A stretch of 64,000 bases of DNA from Vibrio splendidus (GTDB lineage: Bacteria; Pseudomonadota; Gammaproteobacteria; Enterobacterales; Vibrionaceae), in assembly GCF_024347615.1 (NCBI RefSeq), contig NZ_AP025508.1:992001-1056000 (forward strand). Direction: 5' to 3'. Below are positions 1 through 7,933 of the stretch, one piece after another (the first letter of the stretch is position 1; each line of letters starts with the position of its first letter). The position numbers were made by a program, and so were the translations under genes. The notes beneath the pieces were generated by a model, which searched no databases, was not told the origin of the DNA, and was given only the letters and a program-made list of their open reading frames with translations.

Positions 1-177
1 AGGGTTACGCCATTGTGCATCTGCACCGTCTGCCATTGCTGCTTCACCAGCATACGCACGGCCAAGGCCTGTTGCTGAGTATTCTGCTAGTTGAAAACCA
101 GCCGCGTGAGTTACGGTAGAAGTCGAAAGTAATCCAACTGCCACTGCAGCAGATAGAAGAGTCTTATTCATTTTCAT
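1..177 (-). CDS. fadL: FadL-family outer-membrane transporter, 5' part only
   Basis: Partial gene running off the left edge; only the first 59 codons are present, read on the minus strand from ATG at 177. The peptide has a signal peptide (MKMNKTLLSAAVAVGLL, then a Thr-His-Ala site) followed by AAGFQLAEYSATGLGRAYAG, the conserved plug-domain start of FadL long-chain fatty acid channels. A second ATG lies two codons in and could be the true start. It is a close paralogue of the complete FadL gene just upstream (474-1712), same strand, so this is a tandem pair. The two genes are separated by a strong terminator. FadL proteins form a 14-strand beta barrel that lets long-chain fatty acids cross the outer membrane. 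The substrate of this copy cannot be judged from 59 residues. Confidence 0.85.
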   Translation of the reverse strand, partial: MKMNKTLLSAAVAVGLLSTSTVTHAAGFQLAEYSATGLGRAYAGEAAMADGADAQWRNP

Positions 178-420
178 TATTATGTTCGCTGAATCATAAG
201 TATTTAGTGTCGTGATTCTACGTTTAGAGTTATTACTTTAAAAATGAAATTCGAATAAAACAGTGTTTTAGGGATTAAATGAGTAAATGTGTTTAATTAT
301 TAGAGAAATAATCTAAATGTTTCGGCTGTGTTGCGAGGTTTGAGCGTACACTTGTAGGCATATTTAGCCTCTGCAGGCTACAGCTGTAAGCTTAAATTGA
401 TGTTGGTCAGTGGGTTATGC

Positions 421-451
421 AATAAAAAAGGGTCGCGTAATGCGACCCTTT
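421..451 (-). terminator. Rho-independent terminator after fadL
   Basis: On the minus strand a 10-bp stem (AAAGGGTCGC paired with GCGACCCTTT, loop ATTAC) is followed by a T-rich tract. It starts just downstream of the fadL stop at 474 and separates the two FadL genes. Confidence 0.9.
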
Positions 452-473
452 GGGATTGTTAACTTCGATTATA

Positions 474-1712
474 TTAGAAGCTACGGCTGTACTGCAGACC
501 TAGTAGGATTGCATCAGCATGTGTAGTTGCTGTAAGCGGAGTTCCTGAAGAGGTTTCCTTAACATCTACGTCATCACCTAGTAGGTATGTAAAGCCAAAG
601 TCTACATTAGATGCTGTATCGATGTGGTAAGTAAAACCAGCAGATAACCACTGACGATCAGAATCAGGTACAGAAATTGAAGTCAGCTCGTCTTGTGCAC
701 TTGTGTCGTACATGTAACCAGTACGAAGTGTCCAAGTATCGTTTAGGTAGTATGTACCACCAATTGCATAGTGCCAGCCATCTTGCCATTGGTACTCTTT
801 ATTGTATGTACCTTGGATAGCGCCTTGAGTTAAGTTTTCGAATTCGATTTGGTCGAAGTCACCCCAGCCGATCCATTGTACTGAATAGTGGACTGCAAAT
901 TTGGTATCTTCAATTTTGTGGTAACCAGAGAATTCAGCAATGTCCGGTAGAGGAAGAGTGATATCTTGGCCTTTATCGTCTTTAGCTGTGATTTCTGGGC
1001 TGTAGCGGTAAGATAAACCAAAACGGTTGTTTTCATCTAATTCATAAACCGTACCAACGTTAAAGCCTACAGCCCAGCCGTCAGCTTCGTCTACGTTTAA
1101 TAAAGGAGTTCCTAGAGGTACGTTACCTGCTTGCATGCCTACACCAGAGGTACGTTTCATTGTACCTTGACCATAGATAAGGTCTAAGCCAGCACCGAAG
1201 CTCCATTGGTTATTTAGTCGGTATGAACCAGCTAGACCGAAGTTAATACTTTTAACATCCGTTAAGCCGCCGTATTCAGCCGCAGGGTAGCTGTCATCAA
1301 ACTCTGTTTTAGTACCGAAGTTTGAGTAAGCATTCACACCCCAAGCAAACTTATCATTTACTGGAACGATAAGGTGGATGTTCGGAGCGATTGACGTATC
1401 ACCTACATCATCTGTATCGCCTACTGGAACTGCACCACCAACGTAATTAACGTCGCTTACTTCAATCATTGAAGTAATGCTTTCAAAACCAAGAGATAGC
1501 TCAGTTTTGTCAAATAGTGCCATTGCTGCAGGGTTACGTGCCATTACTGACGCGTTATCTGCGATTACTGCATCACCAGCGAATGCACGGCCGATGCCGG
1601 TTGCTGATTGTGCGTTAAGTTGGAAACCTGCTGCCATCGCTTGCGAAGACGCCAGTGTGATTGTTACTGCTAAAAGAGACTTTTTAAACAGACGCGTGTT
1701 GTTGGTAGTCAT
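474..1712 (-). CDS. fadL: FadL-family long-chain fatty acid outer-membrane transporter
   Basis: 412-residue outer-membrane protein. An N-terminal signal peptide (about residues 1-27, ending SSQAMA) is followed by AGFQLNAQSATGIGRAFAG, the conserved N-terminal plug of FadL. The motif NPAAMALFDKTELSLGFE is typical of the hatch/first strand, and the protein ends in Phe (YSRSF), as expected for a beta-barrel assembly signal. The length fits the family (about 400-450). It should carry exogenous long-chain fatty acids across the outer membrane for FadD activation and FadIJ oxidation. A diverged paralogue starts downstream (177 to 1) on the same strand, and fadI-fadJ lie 2 kb away. A partial FadR-like sequence occurs upstream near 1805-1817. 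Family assignment is secure; ligand preference is inferred. Confidence 0.93.
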   Translation of the reverse strand: MTTNNTRLFKKSLLAVTITLASSQAMAAGFQLNAQSATGIGRAFAGDAVIADNASVMARNPAAMALFDKTELSLGFESITSMIEVSDVNYVGGAVPVGDTDDVGDTSIAPNIHLIVPVNDKFAWGVNAYSNFGTKTEFDDSYPAAEYGGLTDVKSINFGLAGSYRLNNQWSFGAGLDLIYGQGTMKRTSGVGMQAGNVPLGTPLLNVDEADGWAVGFNVGTVYELDENNRFGLSYRYSPEITAKDDKGQDITLPLPDIAEFSGYHKIEDTKFAVHYSVQWIGWGDFDQIEFENLTQGAIQGTYNKEYQWQDGWHYAIGGTYYLNDTWTLRTGYMYDTSAQDELTSISVPDSDRQWLSAGFTYHIDTASNVDFGFTYLLGDDVDVKETSSGTPLTATTHADAILLGLQYSRSF

Positions 1713-1804
1713 TCATTTATTCCTTTATATATCCGCCTCTACAGGGCGATTAATTTGAGCAATTGCTCAATGGTGGCTGATCCTATTCGCAAGTATACGA
1801 TATA

Positions 1805-1817
1805 CAAATCCGACCAT
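1805..1817 (-). promoter_or_regulatory. Weak FadR-like site upstream of fadL
   Basis: Read on the minus strand, ATGGTCGGATTTG matches the FadR core CTGGTCNGACCAG at 8 of 12 specified positions, with an intact left half (TGGTC). It lies about 95 bp upstream of the fadL start, near a possible -10 (TATACT). fadL genes are classical FadR targets. The match is weak and could be chance. Confidence 0.3.
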
Positions 1818-1948
1818 TGGAAATTTTGAGGGTAAAATTATGGAAATGACGCCTATCTGGCACGAAAATGGTGTGAAATGCTGTTTTTTAGAGTTTTAAC
1901 TCTAGAGGTATTGGTGTGGTGAATGATTTTGCGGTTTATTGATAAATA

Positions 1949-1986
1949 AAGCCCAGCAATATCAGTGATATACTTGCTGGGCCTTT
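1949..1986. terminator. Terminator after the DUF3379 gene
   Basis: A perfect 9-bp stem (GCCCAGCAA / TTGCTGGGC) is flanked by CTTTTGTT on the plus strand and CTTTATTTAT on the minus strand. It follows the stop of the DUF3379 gene (2010, minus strand). Confidence 0.8.
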
Positions 1987-2009
1987 TGTTACGGGGCTTT
2001 GAGAGCAAA

Positions 2010-2738
2010 TTAGCTCATTGGTTTGATCATTTTTGTCAGCTTTTCGGCGATTTTAGAGACATCCTCGCCATCTTCGCCTACGAGGATCAAACTGCTGCCA
2101 TCGATCGGTGTTACTGAGCCTGACATGCCTTTTTCATCAAAGTCGATAGACTTGTCAGTCGGAATTCCAGTTAAAAACAGAGTGACCTTGCCTTTTTCGC
2201 CTTGGAAAACCATGTGCATTGCGTTGGACTTGCCAAAGCCACAATGGTTCAGGTAATAGACGTGGTAAGGGAAGGCTTCATCAAATTGAAATGCAAACGG
2301 ATTCATCTTGGCATTGATTTGTTGTGAAGTAACATTCTCATCAAGCGCACTCACAAAGCTCTTTTCATCGACAACATGTTTCATTGCCGTATCTGCCAAA
2401 CTTGCTTGCGCGGGTGAAACGAATGCATTGCCCCAGTTAACTTGGCCAACCAATAAACCAGCAACAAACGCCACCGAGGCAGCCATTGCCATCGCTCGAC
2501 GAGCAAACGTAGGTCTTACTACTTTGCTTTCTTCGCTTGAGGTCTGATTGAACAGTATACGATCAGCAAGATCGTCTGGCACATCCACATTCATTGCTGA
2601 ATGGATCTGTTTATCAAGTGATAGTACATCGTCTAGAAAGTTACTATTGGCTTCGCTGTTTGCTGCTGCATCAATAATATCTTGTGTACGTTGCTTAGGT
2701 TCCGACAATACACGACGACGAAATTCCAAATCATCCAT
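2010..2738 (-). CDS. DUF3379 protein, probable anti-sigma partner of the ECF factor
   Basis: 242-residue protein recognisable as the DUF3379 family found in vibrios and related marine bacteria. About 85 N-terminal residues are charged and presumably cytoplasmic (MDDLEFRRRVLSEPKQR). One hydrophobic segment follows (about residues 85-105, RAMAMAASVAFVAGLLVGQV), and the remaining C-terminal 135 residues would be periplasmic. This single-pass layout with a cytoplasmic N-terminal domain is typical of anti-sigma factors. Its start overlaps the 3' end of the sigma-factor gene by 8 bp, so the two are translationally coupled. I infer that it binds and holds the sigma factor. The sequence does not show what signal would release it, and a classical zinc-binding anti-sigma motif is not apparent. 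Confidence 0.75.
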   Translation of the reverse strand: MDDLEFRRRVLSEPKQRTQDIIDAAANSEANSNFLDDVLSLDKQIHSAMNVDVPDDLADRILFNQTSSEESKVVRPTFARRAMAMAASVAFVAGLLVGQVNWGNAFVSPAQASLADTAMKHVVDEKSFVSALDENVTSQQINAKMNPFAFQFDEAFPYHVYYLNHCGFGKSNAMHMVFQGEKGKVTLFLTGIPTDKSIDFDEKGMSGSVTPIDGSSLILVGEDGEDVSKIAEKLTKMIKPMS

Positions 2739-3294
2739 TATGTTGCCCCCTCTCTGCCTCTTCTGTATCCAGCATCTCTTTCAACTGATTTCGAGCTCTG
2801 AATAAACGTGTCATCACCGTGTTTTTGTTGAGGTCGAGAATATCCGCGATCTCATCACCACTAAAACCACCAATCACTTGTAAGAAGAGGGGTTCACGGT
2901 AATCGATTTCAAGTTTCATGATCTGAGCTTGCAACCACAGGTGTTGATGATGTGGGTCATCGCTGACACTTGCATCGTTACCATGATCGTCGATATCAAC
3001 CAGATCAAACTGTTTGCGTTCAAAACGTCGAGCGTTCTCGCGTCGCAAGATGGTGATCAGCCAAGATTTAGCGGCTTTTTCATCTTGTAAGCTATCGAGT
3101 GACTTCCATGCACGAAGGCAAGTCTCTTGTACTAAATCTTCGGCAATGCTTTTGTCTTTACATAGCCAATAGGCGTAGCGAAAGAGGTCACGATGATAGG
3201 CACGAACGAGTGCTTCGTACTTTCTTTGTTTGTCCATATCAGAGTTGACCGGACGCTTGGCTGTTTTCTTTCCAAACATTTTTATTATTGACAC
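2731..3294 (-). CDS. ECF-type RNA polymerase sigma factor
   Basis: Sigma-70 family protein of about 187 residues with only regions 2 and 4. Region 2 is visible as RDLFRYAYWLCKDKSIAEDL followed by VQETCLRAWKSL. Region 4 is visible as REPLFLQVIGGFSGDEIADI followed by LDLNKNTVMTRLFRARNQL. It lacks region 1.1 and most of region 3, which defines the ECF group. Start: an in-frame ATG at 3306 has little ribosome binding site, whereas GTG at 3294 is preceded by GGAGG five bases away, so I chose 3294. ATG at 3279 or 3237 are alternatives. The stop overlaps the DUF3379 start by 8 bp. Its regulon is unknown. Its position between fadL and fadI may hint at a lipid or envelope role, which is inference only. 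Confidence 0.88.
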   Translation of the reverse strand: MSIIKMFGKKTAKRPVNSDMDKQRKYEALVRAYHRDLFRYAYWLCKDKSIAEDLVQETCLRAWKSLDSLQDEKAAKSWLITILRRENARRFERKQFDLVDIDDHGNDASVSDDPHHQHLWLQAQIMKLEIDYREPLFLQVIGGFSGDEIADILDLNKNTVMTRLFRARNQLKEMLDTEEAERGQHNG

Positions 3295-3454
3295 ACGAGC
3301 CTCCATAATTGCTCTGCGTATAGCTGTCCTCTATACGTTGTGCTTCGTTTTTATATTCTGTTTCGTTTTTAGGGCTAACGATCGGCAGGAAACCGTAAAA
3401 TCACATTAAAATTGATCTACTTCAAAATCTAAGGCCTCGAACAAGCTATAGTAC

Positions 3455-3622
3455 ACCTTGTCGTCTAGTTAGTCATTCGTGGCTAGCATGTTGAGCAAGA
3501 CGACACTTCCTTTTGAAGGCTGACTTTACTTTCTCCTAATCAGGAAACTGATTATTTCAATTGGCGTTAAGTTAATTGCTTTATATACATTCCGACCACA
3601 CAGTTTTGTGTGGTTTTTTTTT
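3455..3622 (+). ncRNA. Candidate structured small RNA or leader upstream of fadI
   Basis: No plus-strand gene precedes the terminator at 3595-3622, so the transcript it ends must start inside this intergenic region. A possible -10 (TATAGT) is at 3447-3452, but I see no convincing -35. Between them are a complementary pair GTCGTCT/AGACGAC, a small CTTC/GAAG hairpin near 3511-3523, and a 7-bp hairpin TAATCAG-GAAA-CTGATTA at 3537-3554 with a GNRA loop. A short intrinsic-terminator transcript with internal stems is typical of Hfq-type sRNAs. The 5' end is a guess. Alternatively it is an attenuated leader of fadIJ from a distal promoter. Confidence 0.35.
3595..3622 (+). terminator. Rho-independent terminator without an upstream protein gene
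   Basis: An 8-bp stem (ACCACACA / TGTGTGGT) with a GTTT loop runs straight into a run of nine T. It is oriented on the plus strand, 220 bp before fadI and antisense to nothing annotated. Confidence 0.85.
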
Positions 3623-3777
3623 GCCTCAAGAAAACCATTCCCTACACAGCGATAACAGTCTTTGCTTACAATAGTTTAGTCTCTTACGACAACCTTTCCC
3701 CCAAAAAGGTTCGCCTGAATGCGCAGTTATATTTTCAAACAGTGAGATACTCGTATCACGTTTATTTAAACGCTCGT

Positions 3778-3805
3778 TTGATTTAATTAACAACTTCTTT
3801 ACAAT
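3778..3805 (+). promoter_or_regulatory. Sigma-70 promoter of fadIJ
   Basis: TTGATT, a 16-bp spacer, then TACAAT. The predicted transcription start is near 3812, about 30 bp before the fadI ATG. Confidence 0.6.
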
Positions 3806-3810
3806 GCTTC

Positions 3811-3821
3811 AGGTCAGACCT
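3811..3821 (+). promoter_or_regulatory. FadR-like operator over the fadIJ start site
   Basis: AGGTCAGACCT is a perfect 5+1+5 palindrome matching the core of the FadR operator (TGGTCNGACCA) except at the outermost bases. It sits on the predicted transcription start of fadIJ, where a bound FadR would block initiation. FadR repression of fad genes is well established in enterobacteria and vibrios; this individual site is inferred. Confidence 0.55.
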
Positions 3822-3841
3822 CTTAACTTTAAGGAGAAACC

Positions 3842-5149
3842 ATGGGCAAACAGGAAGTCAAAACGCGTTCTGGAGAACGTGTTGCCGTTGTCGCTGGACT
3901 ACGAACCCCATTCGCTCGTCAGAGTACAGAATTTAGCCAAGTGCCTGCGGTTGACCTAGGCAAAATGGTTGTGAGCGAAATGCTTGCAAGAACAGATGTC
4001 GATCCTGCGCTTATCGAGCAAGTGGTGTTCGGCCAAGTCGTACAAATGCCAGAAGCACCGAATATTGCACGTGAAATCGTGTTGGGTACTGGCATGGACA
4101 TCAATACCGATGCCTACAGTGTGACACGAGCATGTGCGACCAGCTTCCAAGCGGCTGTCAACGTGACCGAGAGCATTATGGCTGGCACGATTGATGTCGG
4201 TATTGCAGGCGGTGCGGATTCTTCTTCTGTATTGCCTATTGGTGTTTCGAAAAAGTTAGCGGCAAATTTATTAGCGCTGAGTAAAACGAAAACCATGGGT
4301 CAGAAGCTGAAGATTCTTAAAACACTTTCAGTAAAAGATCTGATGCCAGTGCCACCGGCAGTCGCAGAATACTCGACCGGTTTATCCATGGGACAAACGG
4401 CTGAGCAGATGGCGAAGACGCATGGTATTACTCGCGAAGCTCAAGACGCACTTGCTCACCGTTCTCACTCTTTGGCTTCTCAAGCATGGAAAGAAGGCAA
4501 GATTAAAGACGAAGTGATGACGGCATTCCCAGCGCCTTATAAAAAGTACCTCGCGGAAGACAACAACGTTCGCCACGACTCAACGGTTGAAGGCTACGCG
4601 AAACTGCGCCCGGCATTCGATAGAAAGTACGGCAGTGTAACGGCAGCCAATGCAACGCCTCTTACCGATGGCGGCGCTGCGGTTATGTTGATGCGCGAAG
4701 GTAAAGCTAAAGAGCTAGGCTTAGAAGTGCTTGGCTATATTCGTGGCTATGCATTCTCAGCGATTGGTGTTGAAACGGATATGTTGATGGGGCCAACCTA
4801 CGCGACCTCTCAAGTGTTGAAGAACACAGGTTTAGAGTTGTCAGACCTAACTCTAATCGAGATGCACGAAGCATTCGCAGCCCAAGTTCTAGCGAACGTC
4901 AAAATGTTTGCAAGTGACGAGTTTGCTCAGAAGAATCTTGGCCGTGACAAAGCGATCGGTGAGATTGATATGGAGAAATTCAACGTGCTGGGTAGTTCAA
5001 TTGCTTACGGACACCCGTTTGCTGCGACTGGTGCGCGTATGATGACTCAAACACTGCGTGAATTGAAACGTCGCGGTGGCGGCTTGGCACTGAACACAGC
5101 TTGTGCGGCTGGTGGTTTAGGTGCAGCAATGATCTTGGAGGTAGAATAA
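3842..5149 (+). CDS. fadI: 3-ketoacyl-CoA thiolase FadI
   Basis: 435-residue acetyl-CoA C-acyltransferase, the last step of beta-oxidation: thiolytic cleavage of 3-ketoacyl-CoA to acetyl-CoA and a shortened acyl-CoA. The nucleophilic Cys98 lies in [13 protein letters not shown]. The second catalytic pair is His391 in [11 protein letters not shown] and Cys421 in [10 protein letters not shown]. The length fits FadI. The start ATG has a good ribosome binding site (AAGGAG, 5 bases upstream). It forms the beta subunit of the FadIJ complex, and its stop overlaps the fadJ start as TAATG, giving translational coupling. A promoter with a FadR-like operator precedes it. Within Vibrio this is the fadIJ (rather than fadBA) type, judged by pairing with a FadJ-like partner. 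Confidence 0.96.
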   Translation: MGKQEVKTRSGERVAVVAGLRTPFARQSTEFSQVPAVDLGKMVVSEMLARTDVDPALIEQVVFGQVVQMPEAPNIAREIVLGTGMDINTDAYSVTRACATSFQAAVNVTESIMAGTIDVGIAGGADSSSVLPIGVSKKLAANLLALSKTKTMGQKLKILKTLSVKDLMPVPPAVAEYSTGLSMGQTAEQMAKTHGITREAQDALAHRSHSLASQAWKEGKIKDEVMTAFPAPYKKYLAEDNNVRHDSTVEGYAKLRPAFDRKYGSVTAANATPLTDGGAAVMLMREGKAKELGLEVLGYIRGYAFSAIGVETDMLMGPTYATSQVLKNTGLELSDLTLIEMHEAFAAQVLANVKMFASDEFAQKNLGRDKAIGEIDMEKFNVLGSSIAYGHPFAATGARMMTQTLRELKRRGGGLALNTACAAGGLGAAMILEVE

Positions 5150-7365
5150 TGTCTACGACTCTTGATGCAACAACAGAAAAAGAAACCGTCGCTCAACCAG
5201 ATTCAACGTCGGCGACTGAATCAACCAAAAAGAAAGCGACAGCATTTACTCTTAATATCGATGAGCAAGATATTGCTTGGTTAGCGATTGATGTGCCAAA
5301 CGAGAAAATGAACACGCTGCAAGCGGCTTTTGCTGAAGAAATGAAAGCCATCTTCGAGCAGCTAAAAGAAAAGCAAAGCCGAGTTAAGGGCTTAATCGTT
5401 CATTCACTAAAGCCAGATAACTTTATCGCAGGTGCTGATGTGCGAATGCTTGATGCTTGTAAAACGGCTGACGAAGCACAGTCTCTTGCTCGTCAAGGGC
5501 AGGAGATGTTCCAAACACTCTCAGATCTTCCATATCCAGTAGTCGCAGCAATTCACGGTCCATGTTTAGGTGGCGGTTTAGAACTTGCGCTGGCATGTGA
5601 TTACCGCGTATGTACCGACTCAGACAAGACTCGCCTTGGCTTGCCAGAAGTACAGCTCGGTCTGTTACCAGGCTCTGGTGGTACACAGCGTCTTCCTCGT
5701 CTTATCGGGTTGCTGCCTTCTCTTGACCTTATTCTTACGGGTAAGCAGTTGCGTGCTAAGAAAGCGAAATCGCTCGGTGTTGTCGATGCTTGTGTGCCAG
5801 AAACTATCTTGCTTGAAGTCGCTAAGAGCTTTGTTGAAAAGAACTCAGGCGGAAAAAAAGGTAAGCGTCTTGCGTCTAAAAGCCAAGCTTCGACCAAAGA
5901 GAAACTTATTTCACGCACGGGTCTTGGTCGTAAGGTTATTTTTGAACAGGCTTCGAAGAAAACCAACCAGAAAACACGCGGTAATTACCCTGCAGCCGAT
6001 GCGATTCTTGATGTGATTCGTTACGGCCTTGAGAACGGTTTTGATAAAGGCCTTCAGTATGAAGCGAAGCGTTTCTCTGAACTGGTAATGACTTCAGAAT
6101 CTAAAGCCCTGCGTTCGATTTTCTTTGCCACCACTGAAATGAAAAAAGAGCACGGCGCAGACGCAGAACCCAAAGCGGTTAAGCGTGTTGGTGTGCTGGG
6201 CGGTGGCCTTATGGGTGCTGGTATCAGCCATGTTAGCGTTGCCAAAGCGAAAGTGCCTGTTCGCATTAAAGACGTATCCAATGAAGGCGTTCTGAACGCG
6301 CTGAACTACAACTTTAAGTTGTTCGATAAGCAGCGTAAGCGTCGCATTCTGACTAAAGCTGGTCTGGAAAGTAAGATGCTTCAGCTTTCTGGTGGTATCG
6401 ACTTTACGAGCTTTAATCACACCGATGTGGTGATTGAAGCGGTATTTGAAGATCTCGATCTTAAGCAATCAATGGTTGCGGACATTGAAGCCAATGCAAA
6501 GCCAGAGACTATCTTTGCGACCAACACGTCTTCACTGCCAATCCATAAGATTGCGGAGAAGGCGCAGCGACCAGAAAACGTGGTCGGCCTTCACTACTTC
6601 AGCCCTGCCGAAAAAATGCCGTTAGTTGAAGTCATTCCTCATGAAACAACCTCAGAAGAGACGATTTCGACGGTCGTAGCATTAGCGAAGAAGCAAGGCA
6701 AAACGCCGATTGTTGTTAAAGACACGGCTGGTTTCTATGTGAACCGTATTCTTGCTCCGTACATGAATGAAGCCGCGCACTTATTATTGGCAAACGAGCC
6801 GATCGAAAAGCTCGATAGCACGTTATTGGACTTCGGTTTCCCGGTCGGCCCAATTACTTTGTTAGATGAGGTGGGTGTTGATATCGGCGCGAAGATTATT
6901 CCAATTTTAGTGAATGAGCTTGGCGATCGTTTCCAAGGCCCTGATGTGTTCGATATTCTTTTGAATGACAACCGTAAAGGCCGTAAGAGTGGCAAAGGTT
7001 TCTACACTTACAAAGGTAAGAAGAAAGAAGTCGATAAGTCAGTTTACAAGCTGCTTAAGCTGCAACCCGATCCTAAGTTGAGCGACAACGATATCGCGAT
7101 GCGCTGTGTGTTACCTATGCTGAATGAAGCGGTTCGTTGTTTGGATGACGGTATTATCCGCAGCCCACGTGATGGCGATATTGGTGCTATTTTCGGTATC
7201 GGTTTCCCTCCATTCTTAGGAGGTCCGTTCCGATACATGGATCAAATTGGTATTAAGTCATTGGTCGAAATGATGAACGACTTCGCTAAGAAGTACGGTG
7301 ATCGTTTTGCACCTTGCGATGGCCTACTGACACGTGCTGGTTTGGATGAGTCTTTTTATAAATAA
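5149..7365 (+). CDS. fadJ: Multifunctional fatty acid oxidation complex alpha subunit FadJ
   Basis: 738 residues from ATG at 5149, which shares its A with the fadI stop; a longer open frame upstream lies inside fadI and is not used. The N-terminal crotonase domain has [17 protein letters not shown] with Glu145 and [18 protein letters not shown] with Glu167, the two catalytic acids for enoyl-CoA hydration. The 3-hydroxyacyl-CoA dehydrogenase domain starts near residue 345 with the NAD-binding [14 protein letters not shown] and contains [16 protein letters not shown] with the catalytic His. A 3HCDH C-terminal pair follows (about 535-735). A Lys/Ser/Thr-rich leader of about 45 residues before the crotonase core is longer than usual. 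It makes the alpha subunit of the beta-oxidation complex with FadI in the cytoplasm. Confidence 0.96.
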   Translation: MSTTLDATTEKETVAQPDSTSATESTKKKATAFTLNIDEQDIAWLAIDVPNEKMNTLQAAFAEEMKAIFEQLKEKQSRVKGLIVHSLKPDNFIAGADVRMLDACKTADEAQSLARQGQEMFQTLSDLPYPVVAAIHGPCLGGGLELALACDYRVCTDSDKTRLGLPEVQLGLLPGSGGTQRLPRLIGLLPSLDLILTGKQLRAKKAKSLGVVDACVPETILLEVAKSFVEKNSGGKKGKRLASKSQASTKEKLISRTGLGRKVIFEQASKKTNQKTRGNYPAADAILDVIRYGLENGFDKGLQYEAKRFSELVMTSESKALRSIFFATTEMKKEHGADAEPKAVKRVGVLGGGLMGAGISHVSVAKAKVPVRIKDVSNEGVLNALNYNFKLFDKQRKRRILTKAGLESKMLQLSGGIDFTSFNHTDVVIEAVFEDLDLKQSMVADIEANAKPETIFATNTSSLPIHKIAEKAQRPENVVGLHYFSPAEKMPLVEVIPHETTSEETISTVVALAKKQGKTPIVVKDTAGFYVNRILAPYMNEAAHLLLANEPIEKLDSTLLDFGFPVGPITLLDEVGVDIGAKIIPILVNELGDRFQGPDVFDILLNDNRKGRKSGKGFYTYKGKKKEVDKSVYKLLKLQPDPKLSDNDIAMRCVLPMLNEAVRCLDDGIIRSPRDGDIGAIFGIGFPPFLGGPFRYMDQIGIKSLVEMMNDFAKKYGDRFAPCDGLLTRAGLDESFYK

Positions 7366-7402
7366 CTCTCTCTACAAGTAACGTTCTAGCACATTGATTA
7401 TC

Positions 7403-7437
7403 AAGCCCGTATCAAGCAATTGATGCGGGCTTTTTTT
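7403..7437 (+). terminator. Rho-independent terminator of fadIJ
   Basis: Stem AAGCCCGTATCA / TGATGCGGGCTT with one mismatch, followed by a run of T. It lies 38 bp after the fadJ stop. Confidence 0.9.
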
Positions 7438-7463
7438 GTTTTATGAGCGAGTGTTAAAGGTAT

Positions 7464-7755
7464 GAGATTCCCGACTCAGTCGTTCCTCCTTCTCGGGAAT
7501 GACGGGGAGTGGTGTGTTCTGTCAGGTAGCGTTGGCTTGGTGTGGGAGATTCCCGGCTCAGTCGTTCCTCCTTCTCGGGAATGACGGGGAGTGGTGTGTT
7601 CTGTCAGGTAGCGTTGGCTTGGTGTGGGAGATTCCCGACTCAGTCGTTCCTCCTTCTCGGGAATGACGAGGAGAGGGATGTGTTTTGCCTGATATTATCG
7701 GTGTGTCGGGAGATTCCCAACTCGGTCATTCCTCCCTCTTGGGAGTGACGAAAGA
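7464..7755. repeat. Four-copy 82-bp tandem array of REP-like palindromes
   Basis: A 46-bp palindromic element starts at 7464, 7546, 7628 and 7710, an exact 82-bp period. Each carries inverted arms ATTCCCGA and TCGGGAAT around a loop rich in CCTCC and TTC. The 36-bp linker between copies is identical between copies 1-2 and 2-3 and diverged between 3-4. Copy 2 has one change (CCCGG) and copy 4 several, in part compensatory (TTCCCAA / TTGGGAG). Read in reverse it begins CGTCATTCCCGA, a motif common in vibrio intergenic REP-like elements. It lies between the fadJ terminator and the M16 protease terminator. Open frames across it are artefacts of the repeat. Confidence 0.85.
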
Positions 7756-7821
7756 GAGGTTGAAAGTAAGCTATTAGTGTTAATAGGCGGATTGTGGCTA
7801 ATGCATTGCAATCGAAACTAC

Positions 7822-7864
7822 CGTCATCTCCTAAAGCGACGCAGGAGCGTAATAGGAGATCTGC
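7822..7864. repeat. Fifth, diverged REP-like palindrome in opposite orientation
   Basis: CGTCATCTCCTA and TAGGAGATCTGC flank 19 bp; the perfect arms are ATCTCCTA (7826-7833) and TAGGAGAT (7853-7860). It shares the CGTCAT end and the AGGAG loop motif with the four-copy array, inverted relative to it. Confidence 0.6.
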
Positions 7865-7880
7865 TTTTGTGCTTCATCCA

Positions 7881-7910
7881 AGAAAAAAGGTTGATGCTTT
7901 CACATCAACC
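7881..7910 (-). terminator. Terminator of the M16 protease gene
   Basis: On the minus strand, 8-bp stem GGTTGATG / CATCAACC with loop TGAAAG, followed by TTTTTTCTT. It is 24 bp past the stop codon. Confidence 0.9.
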
Positions 7911-7933
7911 CTATGATTTTCATTCCAGCTTTA

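Larger units (their letters stand above)
3307..3841. other. Long intergenic region between the sigma gene and fadI
   Basis: 535 bp between divergent genes. It holds a candidate small RNA ending in a strong plus-strand terminator (3595-3622). Further right are a near-palindrome around 3744-3755 (GATACTCGTATC), the fadIJ promoter (3778-3805) and a FadR-like operator (3811-3821). No protein gene is apparent. Confidence 0.7.

Noticed and set aside
402..415. FadR site upstream of the first FadL gene
   Set aside because: Only one half (TTGGTC) matches; the second half does not, and it is over 220 bp from the start codon.
3742..3759. Possible CRP site (GTGA ... TCAC) upstream of fadI
   Set aside because: The half-sites are 10 bp apart, not 6, so it does not fit CRP; noted only as a near-palindrome.
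5101..5148. Longer N-terminus for FadJ (16 extra residues)
   Set aside because: It lies wholly inside fadI; the ATG at 5149 overlapping the fadI stop matches the family start and the usual coupling.
7542..7748. 68-codon open frame across the 82-bp repeats
   Set aside because: It is made of the repeated palindromes themselves; the protein repeats with the DNA and has no ribosome binding site.
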